The notes beneath the pieces are model-generated. The model was not told where the DNA came from, made no database searches, and worked only from the letters and a program-made list of their open reading frames with translations. Positions 9,686 to 22,600 of a stretch of 64,000 nt of DNA are shown piece by piece; position 1 is the stretch's first letter; each line of letters opens with the position of its first letter. The position numbers and the translations under genes are program-made. Source of the stretch: Lepidurus packardi (taxonomy: Eukaryota > Arthropoda > Branchiopoda > Notostraca > Triopsidae); assembly GCA_023053545.1 (NCBI GenBank), contig JAKZAN010000001.1, positions 12,912,024 through 12,976,023 on the forward strand. The letters are read 5' to 3'.

Positions 9686-12491
9686 TTACTCGCCTTCTTC
9701 TAGGAACTCGCGTTCTAGGGCTGCAGCCATATCTGTCCATTCAGCATCTTCGCCATCGTTATTAACTTCATCATTCAATTCCTCACGTTCTTGAGCTTCA
9801 AATATGTCCTGCACATCTGAAGGTAGAGTTTCTCCTTTGAGAAACTTGTCGCTTAGTTCTTCGTCTTCATCATCTAAATCAGCGCGCTTACGTTTGTGTG
9901 CAATTTCCTGAACATAATCGGCATCTTTTCCCTGGTTCTCTTCGTCAGTTTCTTCATCTTCCTCTTCTTCCTCAATGCCTCCCTCGTTGAGAATATCTTC
10001 CACTTCGCGGTCCATATCTGCGATGTCTTCGGTAGAAAAAGACATTAGGGGGTTGATGGTATCGCTAAAACTCGGTCTTCGCACATCAGCTGGCGCAACC
10101 CGTGCTCCACTTAGCTTCGGTCTGACGCGTTTCCCAGTTTTGGGATCATAAACAGGGAAGTCCGCGGCACTTTCGGACTTCTTTTGGCCATTTCCAGATA
10201 CTTTTTTCTCGGCGGCCTTGTGCTGCAGAGCTAACTGCCGAGCGATATCAGGGCTGCTGCAATGTGCAGGCGGCTTACGGTGCACAGAAGTATTCTTATC
10301 TAACGGGAATAGTCTTTCATCCACCCTTTCCCAACGTTCCGCGCAACTCCACAGCCAGTCCGGCGTTACAACATGCACGTTTTTGCATTTTTTGGCCTCA
10401 TGAATTTTGGCCGTTCCCAGCCGAGCAGCTACTAAATGTGTTGTAGCTTCGACAGGATTCTCTTGTTTGGATATGATCTTATCGGTAACATTGGTGCCCA
10501 AGCTTTTGGCAACTAAGTAAGGTCGCGTTTTCTCTAGAGGTACCATTGTCGGTATGACCCCCGAGAATACAAGGTTGACACCTTGCAATACTTTGCGGCG
10601 CACGTAAGGGATTATGGTTTTCATGTCAGGTAATTCGCTTGTGTTTTCAGCTTTCATTTGGTCATACATGGTGTAGTACGCATTATGAATCGTTTTAAGA
10701 ATGTCTTCTAAATGCAGTAAGTAGTCGTCTGGATCGTGCACATCAACCTTCCCTTCTACATCTGATGTATCGGGCGCGTTTTCGTCACCTTTCTCTTTGA
10801 TACCCTTTTCCGCTAATCCTTCATTATCCTCTGATTTTGCTTCTTTGTTTTCTGTTAAACTTTCAGATGTAGGTAATTCTTCGTGGGATTTTGTTTCCTC
10901 GCTATCCCCCTTTTCATCCTCTGTTTTTGGTTCTGAGGCGGTTGGATTTGTTTCTACTTCTGCATCTTCAATGGTAGTAGCTACTTCCTGGTCAGGTTTC
11001 GCCACTTCGTTTTGCTGTTCATGCTTTTCATTCTTGGTGGTCGAGTCTTCTTGAAAATTTTTAATGTCTACTTCTGCATCTTCAATGTTGTCTACTTCCT
11101 GGTTAGGTTTCGCCACTTCGGTTTGCTCATCTGTTCCCTTCTTGGTGGTCGCGTCTTCTTGAGACTTTTTAATCTCCTCTTCTAAACGGGCGATATCAAA
11201 CCCTTCCTTGTCATCAAACTCTCGCTTGGCTAACCCAGGTGGCGCGTTTATGTCGCCCGTATGTTGGAAGAAGTGGTAGGGCTTTACGTGGATCAGATTC
11301 GGAGCGAAATTCCATACATCATCTCGATCGTCAATGATAACCACCATATGATCCCCGCATGGAAAAAGTGCCCTGGACGAACACTTTTGTAAATAAATTC
11401 AATTCTAATCAAGTTGTTTATACTTCATATTGGCCAACTTCGATGTAGGATTAAAGCATTCATCACGGGACAGGATGCGATGAGAAAAGTATTTGCCGCC
11501 CTGGTCTAAAAACGATGCAATCATATGAGCATACGTCCGAGAACCAAAGGTGCAGATATGTAGCTCGTAAAGTTTGCTAATGTGCTCCAGGAAATCATGG
11601 GTTCCCGGTCTCAACCGAGTGTGATACCACGGCGAATTTGTACCGTGCAATTGGAATTGGAAGACATCCTAACAAATTACAGATTTCAAACATAAAAAAG
11701 TATTCATTTCTCTTGTAGTTGCTTTCGAAATTTCTTACCTTCAAGTTAGAGGGAATGTTATCGTTGGTAGTATGAATAAGGGTCTGATCCAGATCTACCA
11801 ATAGAACGAGTTTGCGTTGTTTGAGTAAGCGCTCTTCATCGGCTTTGCCCAAAACTTGTGCTTGCTAGAAACGAAAACGAGTTATATAAGATACAATATA
11901 CGATCCAAAATATAGGTGACGACTTGGACAATACCTCTATGCTGACCATTAACTCAGGTATATTGTGAACCATGGCTACAGCGGCGGTTTGGTTCCTATT
12001 CGACCCATCTCTCAAGTCAGCTCCGCATTCGGCGCACATATCTTTCATGACCACAGGATGCTTACAGTTGCTGAACTCAATCACAGCCATACTAAGAAGA
12101 TAGTCTTATTAGCCAGAAATTTCTGCGGTGTGTAATGGTTTTGATTGGCTGTTTATACATACCCAGGGCTAAGTATATCTCCCTCTTTAACTAACAGTTT
12201 CTCAACTGTACCAACTTTAGTGGCTCTGACGACATTTTTGTGAAGAAGATGATGATGGTTGTGATGAGAGTGGGTAGCATTGGTAGTATTGTTGTTTGTT
12301 ACAAAGACGTCTTCCGCATCTGAAGTAGAAGAGGCTGGTGTGGAACATACGGTTGGCTCCTCGTCAGAACTATACTGCAGTAATATTTGTCCCACAACAA
12401 TCGTGTCTCCATTCTGGACCTTTAACTTAAGTACTCTGGCTGTTTTGGGTTCGCTATACTTTACTGTTTCCCAATGATTTTCGGTATTCAT
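9686..12491 (-). CDS. CTDP1: RNA polymerase II CTD phosphatase FCP1
   Basis: Dephosphorylates the heptad repeats of the RNA polymerase II largest subunit and recycles the enzyme. Five exons on the minus strand: 12491-12163, 12091-11935, 11864-11739, 11668-11424 and 11372-9686, closing at 847 aa. The N-terminus has the biotinyl-like region of metazoan FCP1 (VKEGDILSPG). A Cys-containing linker follows (CKHPVVMKDMCAECG). The FCPH catalytic domain carries DLDQTLIHTT at residues 186-195, with the acidic DxDxT nucleophile pair. HTRLRPGTHDFLE, a YELHICTFGSRTYAH block and CGDHMVVIIDDRDDVW come next. A BRCT domain lies at about 546-640, ending with TPDWLWSCAERWERV. The C-terminal region is acidic, as expected for TFIIF/Pol II binding. 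Between phosphatase and BRCT lies an acidic linker with a tandem repeat. The internal ATGs at 12090 and 11347 are not starts: upstream exons splice into them in frame. Confidence 0.94.
10952..11164 (-). repeat. Tandem protein repeat in the CTDP1 acidic linker
   Basis: Two adjacent units of about 34 residues share the pattern QED(A/S)TTK...EVAKP(N/D)QEV...IEDAEV. They encode an acidic Thr/Lys-containing segment between the FCPH and BRCT domains. The DNA copies have diverged slightly, so the duplication is not assembly noise. Confidence 0.75.
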
Positions 12492-13543
12492 TTTTGCCGC
12501 CTTTTGTTGTTACCATCAAGCAGCATTGATGATTCTCCTGTCGTTTAATGCTAAAGATACCGCATTGGGCGCTGTGTAGTAAAACGTTTTATTTTCAACC
12601 GGCACGAAACATTCGGCGTTATTATGGTTCAAAAACTTTAACCCTGTAGTTTATGTTGTGCATAATAAATTTATTCTATTTTATACGAAGTTATCTATTT
12701 CTAAGATTTAAAATTTTTCATAAACAAAAATCCAAATAATCGAAATCATAGCAGCAAAGTTATTCCTTTTCGTTAGTTCCACCGATGGCGCTTCGATAGC
12801 TTGTGCAACACACAAACCGATAATGGTGCATAAGGACAGATTTTTCCCCTTGCGGAAATCCGATCAATGTTACAAAATTATGGGGAATATATAATTCATT
12901 AAAATTTATTACGTATTATGTAGATTATCTTTTATGTGAAACGGGTTTATTTATCAGGGCTGTAGTACGCAAGAATATAAAGCAAGTTTCCCTTTTAGTG
13001 AGGGAAAAACACTTCGAGTCCGTACTGAGACCCAAGAGTAATGGCAACGCGACACAAACATACGTCAGAAAGTCAGGTTACGTTAGGTTATACGTCCTTT
13101 TATCGGTTTCCGGAGTCCTTCTGACGTATTTATTAATACGGCTTAAGCACTATGTAATCTCGTTGGCGCTTAACCAATGAGCAAAGACTTTTTGAACTTG
13201 AAATTCTATTGGTCCCCTAAAAGATTATGGATCTGGCGTCCTTCTGTCGAGGCTCGGCGTCCTTGCGTCGGGTACATGGAGTCCTTTTGTCGAATCGTCA
13301 TTTTTCTTTCGCTATATTATCATTCGTATTGTACTACGAAATTGAAATACAAGAGCAAAAGACATAATGCGTTCCTGAATTCCATGGAAATATGGCTTGA
13401 GTTCTTTCATTTTCATGTAAAACATAATTGGTGACTATGTTCTAACGTAACAAGCCTCTATCAGGAACAACCTGGGATAGGGATTAAGTTATTTTGTCGC
13501 CAGTGATATAAAAGAAACAAAGCGACAACCGGTCCGCTCAGAA
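12492..13543. other. Intergenic: divergent flanks of CTDP1 and the LRR gene
   Basis: About 1 kb between two genes transcribed away from each other. It is AT-rich from about 12650 to 12950. A TTAGGTTA-type motif lies at 13075-13090. The TATA box of the LRR gene lies at the right end. No further gene is seen. Confidence 0.5.
13507..13514 (+). promoter_or_regulatory. TATA box of the LRR gene
   Basis: A canonical TATAAAAG lies in GTGATATAAAAGAAAC. About 28 bp downstream is CTCAGAAA, close to the arthropod initiator TCAGT pattern. This suggests transcription starts near 13537 and a leader of about 260 nt before the ATG at 13798. Confidence 0.65.
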
Positions 13544-13798
13544 ATGTCACTTTCTAACACAATCTACATTTCAAAGTTGCAAAAGAAAACATTGGTGAAA
13601 TTTTGAAAAGTCATCGTTCACAAGTGATCGACAAAAAAATATGGCTGACAGCGACATCCTCTTTCTCCAAAAGATTTTCAAGGACAAAAAACTTTCAGAG
13701 CGATGGTGCGGTTGTCAGTTTAAATTCGTTCAATGAATGGCATCCGGTGTTACTGCGTAGTCCAATTCCAGAATTTCTTGGGGAATCCAGTATCTTGA
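13544..13798 (+). promoter_or_regulatory. 5' leader with upstream ORFs
   Basis: The inferred leader contains at least three substantial short ORFs: 13544-13606 (20 codons plus stop), 13641-13736 (about 31 codons) and 13733-13798 (21 codons plus stop). The last one ends with a TGA whose final base is the A of the main ATG (TGATG). Such a layout is known to allow termination-reinitiation in some mRNAs. Translational control is inferred. Confidence 0.5.
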
Positions 13799-16105
13799 TG
13801 GCTGTGAAGATGGACAGTCTACGCTCACTTGTGCTGTATATTGTAATACTGTCAGCGTTTCAAATTACCTGCCTTGAAGCCCGGAAAACGAAACCACGCG
13901 ATTGGGGCCCGTCTCCATTCGTCGACGAAGAAACTGGTCAATGCACAATTAACGCTTGTGCCGCGTATTCCCGCGTTCAAGATGACATTTTTGTCAAGCT
14001 CAAAGAATTCCAAGAGAAAACCTACCTTTCAATGAACCACAACATCAACGAAGCAGTACATAAAAGCCAAGATGAATTTGAGAAACTCAAAGCCGTCACC
14101 ATGCAACTGGAACGTCGCCTGACAAGTTTGGAACAATCTTGTAGGGTTTCTAACTTCCTTAATTTAGATTACAGACACTGGCAATTAATTTAGTCTTAAT
14201 TACATTACTACTTTTCTCAAACCTAACCTCATTTAGCGTGGGAAATTAGCGAAGATTCGAGTCGCTGGTCTCGCTGCTCCGAAGGTCCGTGTACGTGCAC
14301 AATAGAAACGCGCAGTGTAACTTGCTGGCAACTCGAGCTTACAGCTTTACCTCGCAATCAAGTGATTCCTCTGGACGCCAAAATTATGTAACTTCCAGCG
14401 TCTTTGATTAGTTTTCAACTTCAATTAAAACGCATTTTCATTTCGTTTAACCAATATATGTTTTTAAACCAGAGATTTGGGTACAAACAACCTGAGAACC
14501 GTTCATGGCAACAGCTTCGCTGGACTCGCGCAACTGCGTGACCTGTAAGTTACGAGAATCATTAAATAGTTAATAATAGTTGGGTTATAAACAATTTCAG
14601 TGATTTGTTCGGCAACGGAATTGAATACCTATCTGGAAACGTTTTCGATGGTTTAGAAGGCCTTCAACATCTGTAGGCTAAACTTTTTCTGATATAAAGA
14701 TTCCACAAAATTTTTCTATTTTATGTTTATACGCATAGAAAACTTCACAAAAACAAACTTGAGTCGTTGGAAGATAACATTTTTTCATCACTTCTAAGTC
14801 TGCAGAGTTTGTATGCAAAGCCAGAAATGTATGTTATACCATAGCTAAAGATGTTCCTCTTAGGGATTTATCAAGCAATTTAATTACGGATCTCCCTTCC
14901 CGGATATTCCGCAAGTGTCGACAGCTCGTGACCTTGCATTTGTCATCCAATCAGTTAGACGGTAATGCACTGCACCGAGATATATTCCTCGATTTGACCA
15001 GCTTGGAAGACCTAGACTTGTCAAGAAATAATCTAACTGACCTTCCCCCTACCATATTCCGAAGTACGTATCGCACGTTTAGCCCTTGGGTATATAAACA
15101 CACTGCGTTCAAACGTATGTCTCATAACTTACAGGTCTCGTTAACCTCAAAAGCCTAAAACTAAATAATAACGCACTTCATTCGTTGTCTTCGAGTTTGT
15201 TCGATAATTTGTCGAATTTACTATCACTTCAAATCCAAACAAATGAACTTACGGAATTGCCCAAAGCAGTTTTCGCTTCCCTATCCAAATTAGAAGAACT
15301 GATTTTGACCGGAAATTCAATTGGACAGCTACTTCCTGGGGATTTTGATATGTAGAATTCTATTTTACCTTCTACTAAGAATTTTGTTGTTAGTAAGTTG
15401 ATGTTCTGGCCATTTTTAGACTTACAACCCTAAAGGAACTCCACCTGGGGGGTAATTACTTGGAACGCCTCAAGAACGGAACCTTTCGAAGCTTAAAACA
15501 GCTAAATAAACTGTTCTTGCTATCCAATAACTTACAAGAGATCGAATCCGATGCTTTTCTTGGCCTGACTCAGCTCGTCTGGCTCGCACTCAATAACAAT
15601 CTGTTGAAAACTCTACCGGCTGAAGTTTTTCAACGCGTTCCGAAGCTCCAACGAATGTAATACAACGCTCAACTTGTAGTTTATTTAAAGCAAATACTTT
15701 CACATGATGTAATTCTCTTCATTACAGGCAATTGGACAGCAATCAATTTATGTTCCTCCCTGAGGGAACGTTAGATCATTTGACCAACTTGCAACACGTG
15801 AATCTTATAAAGAATCCTTGGCATTGTGACTGCAACATTCTCTATCTAACCAAGTAAAAAAAAGTCATAGAAAATGAACCACTGAGCAGCGCAAGCTTTA
15901 TCTCAAAGTAAACCGTTTTATTATTTTTAGATGGATTAACGAAAATCACGAACGAATTGGAGAATACCAGCCCAAGTGTCGAGGACCAGGCGAGCTGGGA
16001 GGGCGCTACATTGATAAGATGACGTTTAACGATGTTTGCGAAGGACAGTGGGCTTCTATGATGAGTATTCGAGCTCGAGTCAAAGCTGGCTTGCTGGACA
16101 ACTGA
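13798..16105 (+). CDS. Secreted leucine-rich-repeat protein with N-terminal coiled coil
   Basis: Ten exons (13798-14140, 14237-14387, 14473-14544, 14601-14672, 14739-14810, 14864-15063, 15135-15351, 15420-15656, 15728-15853, 15931-16105) close at 554 aa. The start at 13798 gives a signal peptide with a hydrophobic core LVLYIVILSAFQI. A helical, Glu/Lys-rich segment (about 60-110) looks like a coiled coil. A cysteine-rich LRRNT cap follows (CSEGPCTCTIETRSVTC). About a dozen LRRs have the LxxLxLxxNxL pattern. The LRRCT cap has NPWHCDCN and later Cys residues. No transmembrane helix follows, so a secreted, chondroadherin/slit-like extracellular protein is likely. I cannot name an orthologue. Three consecutive exons are exactly 72 bp, one repeat each. 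Confidence 0.85.
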
Positions 16106-16615
16106 TTTTAAACCATCGAAAACTCTAATTTGCAAGTGTCTGTACACTTAAACTGTGTCTGTAACCCGGTTAATCTTGCTTCTGATCCAATAAAAAATAA
16201 AATTAATTATGCAGCAGCTGGAAAAAGAGCTTTCCTCCAACCAACAAGGAGAATTGACGCATTCTGTATACAACGTCAACGAGATATTTTTGGGTTTGCC
16301 TGCTCTATGTAAGTTCTGGCAACATGCCTTTGTCGCAGTTTGGCACTGAGCGTACTCCACGACTTACGTGTGCTGCTTTACCATCCCCATACCTTTCCTT
16401 TTAACGGCTCGGCTAAGGCTGTTTCAAAGCTTCTCATGCAAAAGCTGTTTTTCAAAAAACAAAACGGTGCTAGTGCGTGTGGATTATTTCTGCAGTGTAT
16501 AAAGCGTCCCAGTGTCGTCACCTTAACCATTTTCCAGCACGCTTGATCAAGGCAAACCCAATCTAAATTCGCGTCGAGTTTACACGAGGAGGTCATATTT
16601 CCTTCCCCAAGGGAG
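16106..16615. other. Intergenic between LRR gene and LUBEL
   Basis: A poly(A) signal AATAAA for the LRR gene lies at 16189-16194, about 85 bp past its stop. The rest should contain the LUBEL promoter and leader. Short ORFs here show no domain. Confidence 0.55.
16189..16194 (+). terminator. Poly(A) signal of the LRR gene
   Basis: AATAAA in a run CCAATAAAAAATAAAATT just after the stop codon at 16103-16105. Distance and composition fit a cleavage and polyadenylation site. Confidence 0.6.
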
Positions 16616-19600
16616 ATGAGAGATTTCAGGGTAAGCTTAATACTGCCGTTTCTTCAATTTCTTGCAGAAATAAACTTCACGAGTTGCTCTTCACTTCAAT
16701 ATAAAAATTTGCGAACATGCTTGTAGACAGGTTTTTGTGTGCCCATGTCCAGTCATATGGGTACCAAAATGTTATTTTTAAACGTCTTCGCTAGGTCCAA
16801 GCTAGTGCCCAAAATACGCCAGCCCAGCCACCGCCTCTCCCAGCACAACCTCCGCCACCGCTAGACGCGGACTACGAAGAGATTGAACTCGGAGGTGCTG
16901 TCAAGGCAACTTTTAACATCAAAGCAGGTAACACCTTCCCTATCAATTATTTTGACTAATACTCAACTTCAAAAAACAGCAAATTCCAATGCTAAGAGAA
17001 TGTGTTTTTTACGACAATAAATTGTCGTAAAAAACACATTAACATAATAACACATTAACATAATAAATTATGTTAATTAAGGAGTGAATATGGACAGAAT
17101 GGATATCCGGAGAGGTGACGGTAGACATTGTGACTTGTGTGGGTGTTCGACGCCAACTGTCAGATGTGACAAATGTGCCAACCAAATCTTCTGTCTATCA
17201 TGCGATGACATGTATCATCGACATCCGAAACGTTCTACGCACGTTCGTAAAGTAATTTAAAAAAAGTACCAAAAGCTTGGCCGGAATTACTTATGGGATG
17301 TTTGTTTACTAAAGGCGTTAGATTCTAAAATGCAATCCGTACGCCCGCCCTTGCCTCCCAAGGGTGAAGCAAGTCAGCCACCATTACCTCCCCCACGTAA
17401 AAATAAAAGAAGCGGGTTCCCGACTCCTTTACTTGGCCGAAAGGATTTTGCAGTAAGATATTGTTCATTTCTTTTAAATCCTGACAGAAATAAACAGAGA
17501 CTTTTTCAGACTTCTCGGCTGGGTGTATTTGGGACCCCTTTGCTGGGAAGGAAAGAAGTCCAATCCAATACTACACCTTCATTACCGCGCAAGGAATTCT
17601 CGTTTATGGAAAAAGTGGGAAGCTTGAAGAGATTCATGGGTTCGAAGCCGTTACCATCGATTCCAATACCCGGGTCGCCCAAGACTCCGCCGAAGCCTAA
17701 TACTATACCACCCCCAGTTATGCCGAAATCACCCTCGCCGCATTCTAGCCGAAAATTTGCTCCCATTGGGATCTTAAAAAAGCCGAGTCCTTCTCCTACT
17801 TTTGCACCAGCTGCTACATCTTCTTTGCCAAGAAACTCCAGCGGAGCTTCACTGGCTTCTCAACAAAACTTAGATGACGTAATGCCTGCTAATACCCACA
17901 GCATTCCTTCAGTGGTTCACGACTTGGCCAGTCCTCTCAACACTAGTAGCGTGGGCTTGGATACATCCAAACCTCCCGGTTACTTCTCTCCAGCTCCTCG
18001 TTACAATCCTAACGGCAGTATAGCGAGTCTCAACGAATCTTACGTACGTTTACTCAAGTAAATTGCAAGAATTACTGTAACTACTGATTCTTTGTGAAAC
18101 AGGACGGACGGTACCCAGAATGGGAGGATGACGGTCGCTACGGATTGCGCCAAAGGTCCAGCAGTATGGCTGGTTTAATGCAACCATCCCCTTGGAATGC
18201 ACCCGGTGGGGGGTACTTGCGTGGTACCGGCATAATGACCGGCGGACCCTCTCCAATACCGCCTTCAGGCTACCGGCCTGACCCTTTTGGTACTCTGCGG
18301 CGAGAGGCAATCCCTCGAGCAGGTATGACGACCAATTACCCACCACGTGGTGGAATGAGTACCTCGGTCTGGGATTTACCGTCGACCACATCCATGCCTA
18401 TGCCGATGAACCGCAACTTGCCCTATCAGCAGGTAAAAGCTTTAAAGTCAGCGGTATTTGCCTAGTTCTACTACTGATTTTGCTATTGTTATAGGCGCAA
18501 TCCATGGCTCAGCTCAACTGCCAAGCTTGTAACATGTGGTCACCAGAGCATTGGGGTTACCACCCAGGCCATGGAATGCCAAGCATGTACCCAGATGGGT
18601 CTATGAAACGTACTCCGAGCACGCTAAGCATGCCGGGTACCGACATGGTCGGCCAATCAATGATGTGGGGCGCGGGACCACATATGGTCATGCCACATCC
18701 TACCCATCCTGGCATGCATCCTATGATGTACGCTGGTGGTAGCCAAACGCAGTTAGTACCTCCGCAAGTAGGGGGTCCTGCTGGAACCTTCGATTCTCGT
18801 CGTCCCACGTCTCCTGCTCTAAGCCATCGTTCTCGCCGATCCCAAAAGTCACACCGATCTACGCGCAATACGTCTACCCGTCAAGCTACTTCATCGTCAT
18901 CCTTTTCCCGTCCACGTGAATCTACCGAAGATTCGGACGACGGAGGTCGATCTTCATCTGCTTCGGACTTGTCACTATCGCCTCAGCGTTCCCGGACAGG
19001 CTCAAAAGACCAGAGCAAACGCTCAATCTACGAAAAAGTCAATATAGGAAGCAATCTTCCAGCGAACCCTAAGCTTTCGGTGAACCAGCAATGGACATGT
19101 GAGCACTGCACTTTCATAAACGATCCTGGCCAGCGAATCTGCGCTGTTTGTTGCCGTACTGGCTCCCAGTTTGCCAACGAACCTGATCCTGCCGCGATAA
19201 AGAGCAAGGGATCAACTCCTTCTAGCGACAGGGAGATTAGAGACAAAAATAAACTTCGTCGAGCTCGACGTAAGACCTTGGATAAAGGAATACGCAGTTT
19301 CAGCTCAGATAAATCGGATAAAGACACCCCTGCTGAGGACTTGTCGGTGGTTCAATCTAATTTGACGTTCAAAATCACGGACCATGGTGATAACACGCAA
19401 ATACACATGAACCAGCAACAAGTGCTACCTAGAACTGACTCCAATCGTCACCAGCTGAGCAAGGAACTGATGGACAGAGACAAAGAAGGCAATAGTGGCA
19501 AAACTAGTGACTCTGAATACCAAGATTTGGGTAAAGCATATGAGGATTTAAATGCGCCTAACTTGGACCGTCTGCTCATCAGATCTCCTTCACCAGCTCT

Positions 19601-22600
19601 ATCAAACCATAACATGGGCAGCAACAGCCACGCTAAAGAAGGTGTGTATGACGATATTCGCTTTGGTAGCCCAATGCACCACCTCCGCCAACCCATAATT
19701 AATGAAGAGCCTGAAGAATATTACTGGCCAGAAAGGTCCTATTCGTCTCGCAAGGCTCATTTCCAAGAGTAATCTATTTGACGCACGTAAAAAATATTAA
19801 CTTACGCTCGGCCAATAAATGAGTATGAGTCTTGGGGAAAAAATGGAGTTTGTGGTTTAGTGGCTTGTATGAGTATTCTTTAAAGAAAATTAGGTTTGCC
19901 CTCGTAGAAAAAAATTGACGGTTTCATGCACCTTTGATGCTTACGAAAATTTGCCCTCTTTTGTTTTTCGCACCTTCAGGAAGACAACAGACGACCAAAC
20001 CGCAGCCCAACTTGACTGCTGTCGTAGGTGCTGCTGCACCGCAACCACCAGCCAATTCACAAGACGCTTTTGCAACTATTTATGCCACTAGTACTAGCGC
20101 CCCAATAATGAAAAAATCTCCGGAAATCAAGAAAAATTCAACGAAACCTGCACCTAGTGAAATTACTTCCATGATAACTAAACTAGCAGAAAAGATGGCC
20201 AAACCCATGGCTCTAAAACCCGCACCAACCCAACCCGTCCTCCAAGGTGAAGCTAGTCCGCAAACCAATCCGGAGTGCAACAAACCGAAACCAGCTCAGC
20301 ATCGCAAGGTTCCCCCGACCGTCAAGGAGATACCATCCCCAAAAGAATCTCCCCAATTGAAGATCGTTATAAAAAGCGACGCGAAATCTTATCAAACTAT
20401 GACGAAGCCCACAAGTCCTAAAATGCCTTCCAGGGACACCAGATCTCCCGATGCAGCAATCTACTCAGCTATGCTTCGTAAGATCATGACTGCCGGCAAA
20501 GAATCAACACAAATGACTTATGAAAAAGTTAACGTCCAGTCGATACCAGAAGTAACGCCTAAAAATAGCTCACCGAAATTGCCAATTCCAATACAAAAAA
20601 TAACAGCAACTACTGAGACCAACACAAGCATGGCCAATATGGAAGATTACTGGGATCACGAGAAGGCAAAAATGGAAAAGAGTTCCACGTACCAAAGTTT
20701 TCGCTACGCAAGCACCGAAAAACCCAAAAAGCTCCTCACTTCCAAAAGCACTTCACCTCCGCCTCAGACTATTTCTACTCAAGTAACTCATTTATCGTTA
20801 CCTATCCACTGACCCATCTAAGTTTTATTTTTCTTCTTTCTTTTGTATTATAAATCTGACAGACGTACGAAGAAGTTAAAGTCACTACGGCAGAAAGTCC
20901 ACCGATGCCAGAGAGTCCTCCCGATCTGGAAAGCCCTCCAATTCTTGCGAAACTCAAAGCTAGAACTATGGTCACTCTTCCAAATACAGAAACTTCAAAG
21001 AAATATTCTCCCAAAATGAAAAGAGCGCAGTCTTTCAACTCAAAAATGCGAGACCCCCTACCCCAAGAGCCAGTCTACGGTCGCCTTCCTAGCCGTAAAA
21101 CGAGATCTGGGTCTACCCAAGTACGTGATTCCAGAATTAACTTCTCTTAAGAATTATTAAATAATCATACAACACATGATCTTAGAGTTTACACGTGAGT
21201 TTATCAAGGGAATCAAGTCCGCAACCGTCACTGAGCGACAGTCGCTACAGCAGTTTGTCGTCAGATATGGACCGAAGTCTTTCTCCCGAGCCGGATTTCG
21301 AACGTTCCAAGCGAGGGCGGGACGAACGTTACTACTCCCGTCACCGCTACAACCGCGCGCACCGAGAGCACGAATATAACGACTACGGGCAAATGCGGAG
21401 CCGAAGGAATCGCGTAGGGGACTATCCTGAGTATGATTACCGTCCAGAACGCGAACGAGAATACCGAGACCCTTTCGTCTACAAAGACCGCGATTGGTCC
21501 TATCGCCGCAGTAATGAACCCGAATCTCGGCGTCCGTTGTTACGTCGCCAGACCAGTAGCGGTACCGAAATTTACAGCGACCGCGATCGCCGTTCGAAAC
21601 TTCAGTTCGAACGCGAAGACCCTTACGGTCTTACAATGAAACCTCGTCATCCAGAAGTAATAAGAAATGTCTTCGTCTTTCTTCTTTTAAAGCACTACCT
21701 CTTTACTGTTTACTACTACGCTAGGTAGTTAAACCGGAAACGAAAACTGATGCAAGGACGAACTATTACTTAAGTTTGGAAGACTTGATCCTACGTCGAA
21801 AGCAAGAGATGTTAAAAAGCAAAGGCTGTGACTTGACTAAACTAATTCATGTAAGGGAGATAGCAATTCATCAAAAATTGATGCTTTGACACATTATACG
21901 GATCCTATAGGAGGCAGAAGAGTTGGGCTTTACAGCTGAAGATCTTCAAGTTGCTTTGAGTCACTGTGGGGACAAAAACCCTGTGGCTTGGCTGGAAGAT
22001 AATTGGCATAACATGACTGAAACTGTCGTGACGCTTGCGACCAACTACGGTCAAGAAAGAACCGAAAACGATATCGGTACTCTTTCGCGCAGCGAAGCTT
22101 GCCAAGCTCTGAGAATCCATAAAGGCAATGTTTGGGCTGCTGTCACGGAATGCGTCGAGCATCGCCGCCTAAAGGTAATGCTTTCCACACTTGAATAATT
22201 ACCCGAAATGAGCGAGATCTTGGCTTTCTGATAGTACGTTGAGCTGCGCAATCGAACCAAAAAACGCTATACCAGAGAAGATATTGTCACTGCGTTAACA
22301 GCTTGTGAAGGCAATGTGGACTCGGCGTTGAAGGAATTAAAGCATTCGGTACCAGAGGTCGATACCAATGGGCACAACGGGCCTGATCAACAGCCTAAAT
22401 CAGCCTTTGCTCACGTGAGCGAATCCAGTCTGGAGAAACTACGCCAGTTTGCCCAGCTGCAACCCATGGCAGGTAAACGCAAACAATAGAAGCGTTTAAA
22501 AAAATAGAAACTCCCAAAAATATAAAATAAAACATTCATTTCAAATATTAAAAAAAAAATTATAGTGGCGGAGAGTATGGAGTTTCTGGATGCAACTTCT

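Noticed and set aside
12090..12090. CTDP1 start at the ATG at 12090 (minus strand)
   Set aside because: The upstream exon 12491-12163 splices in phase and supplies the family's N-terminal domain.
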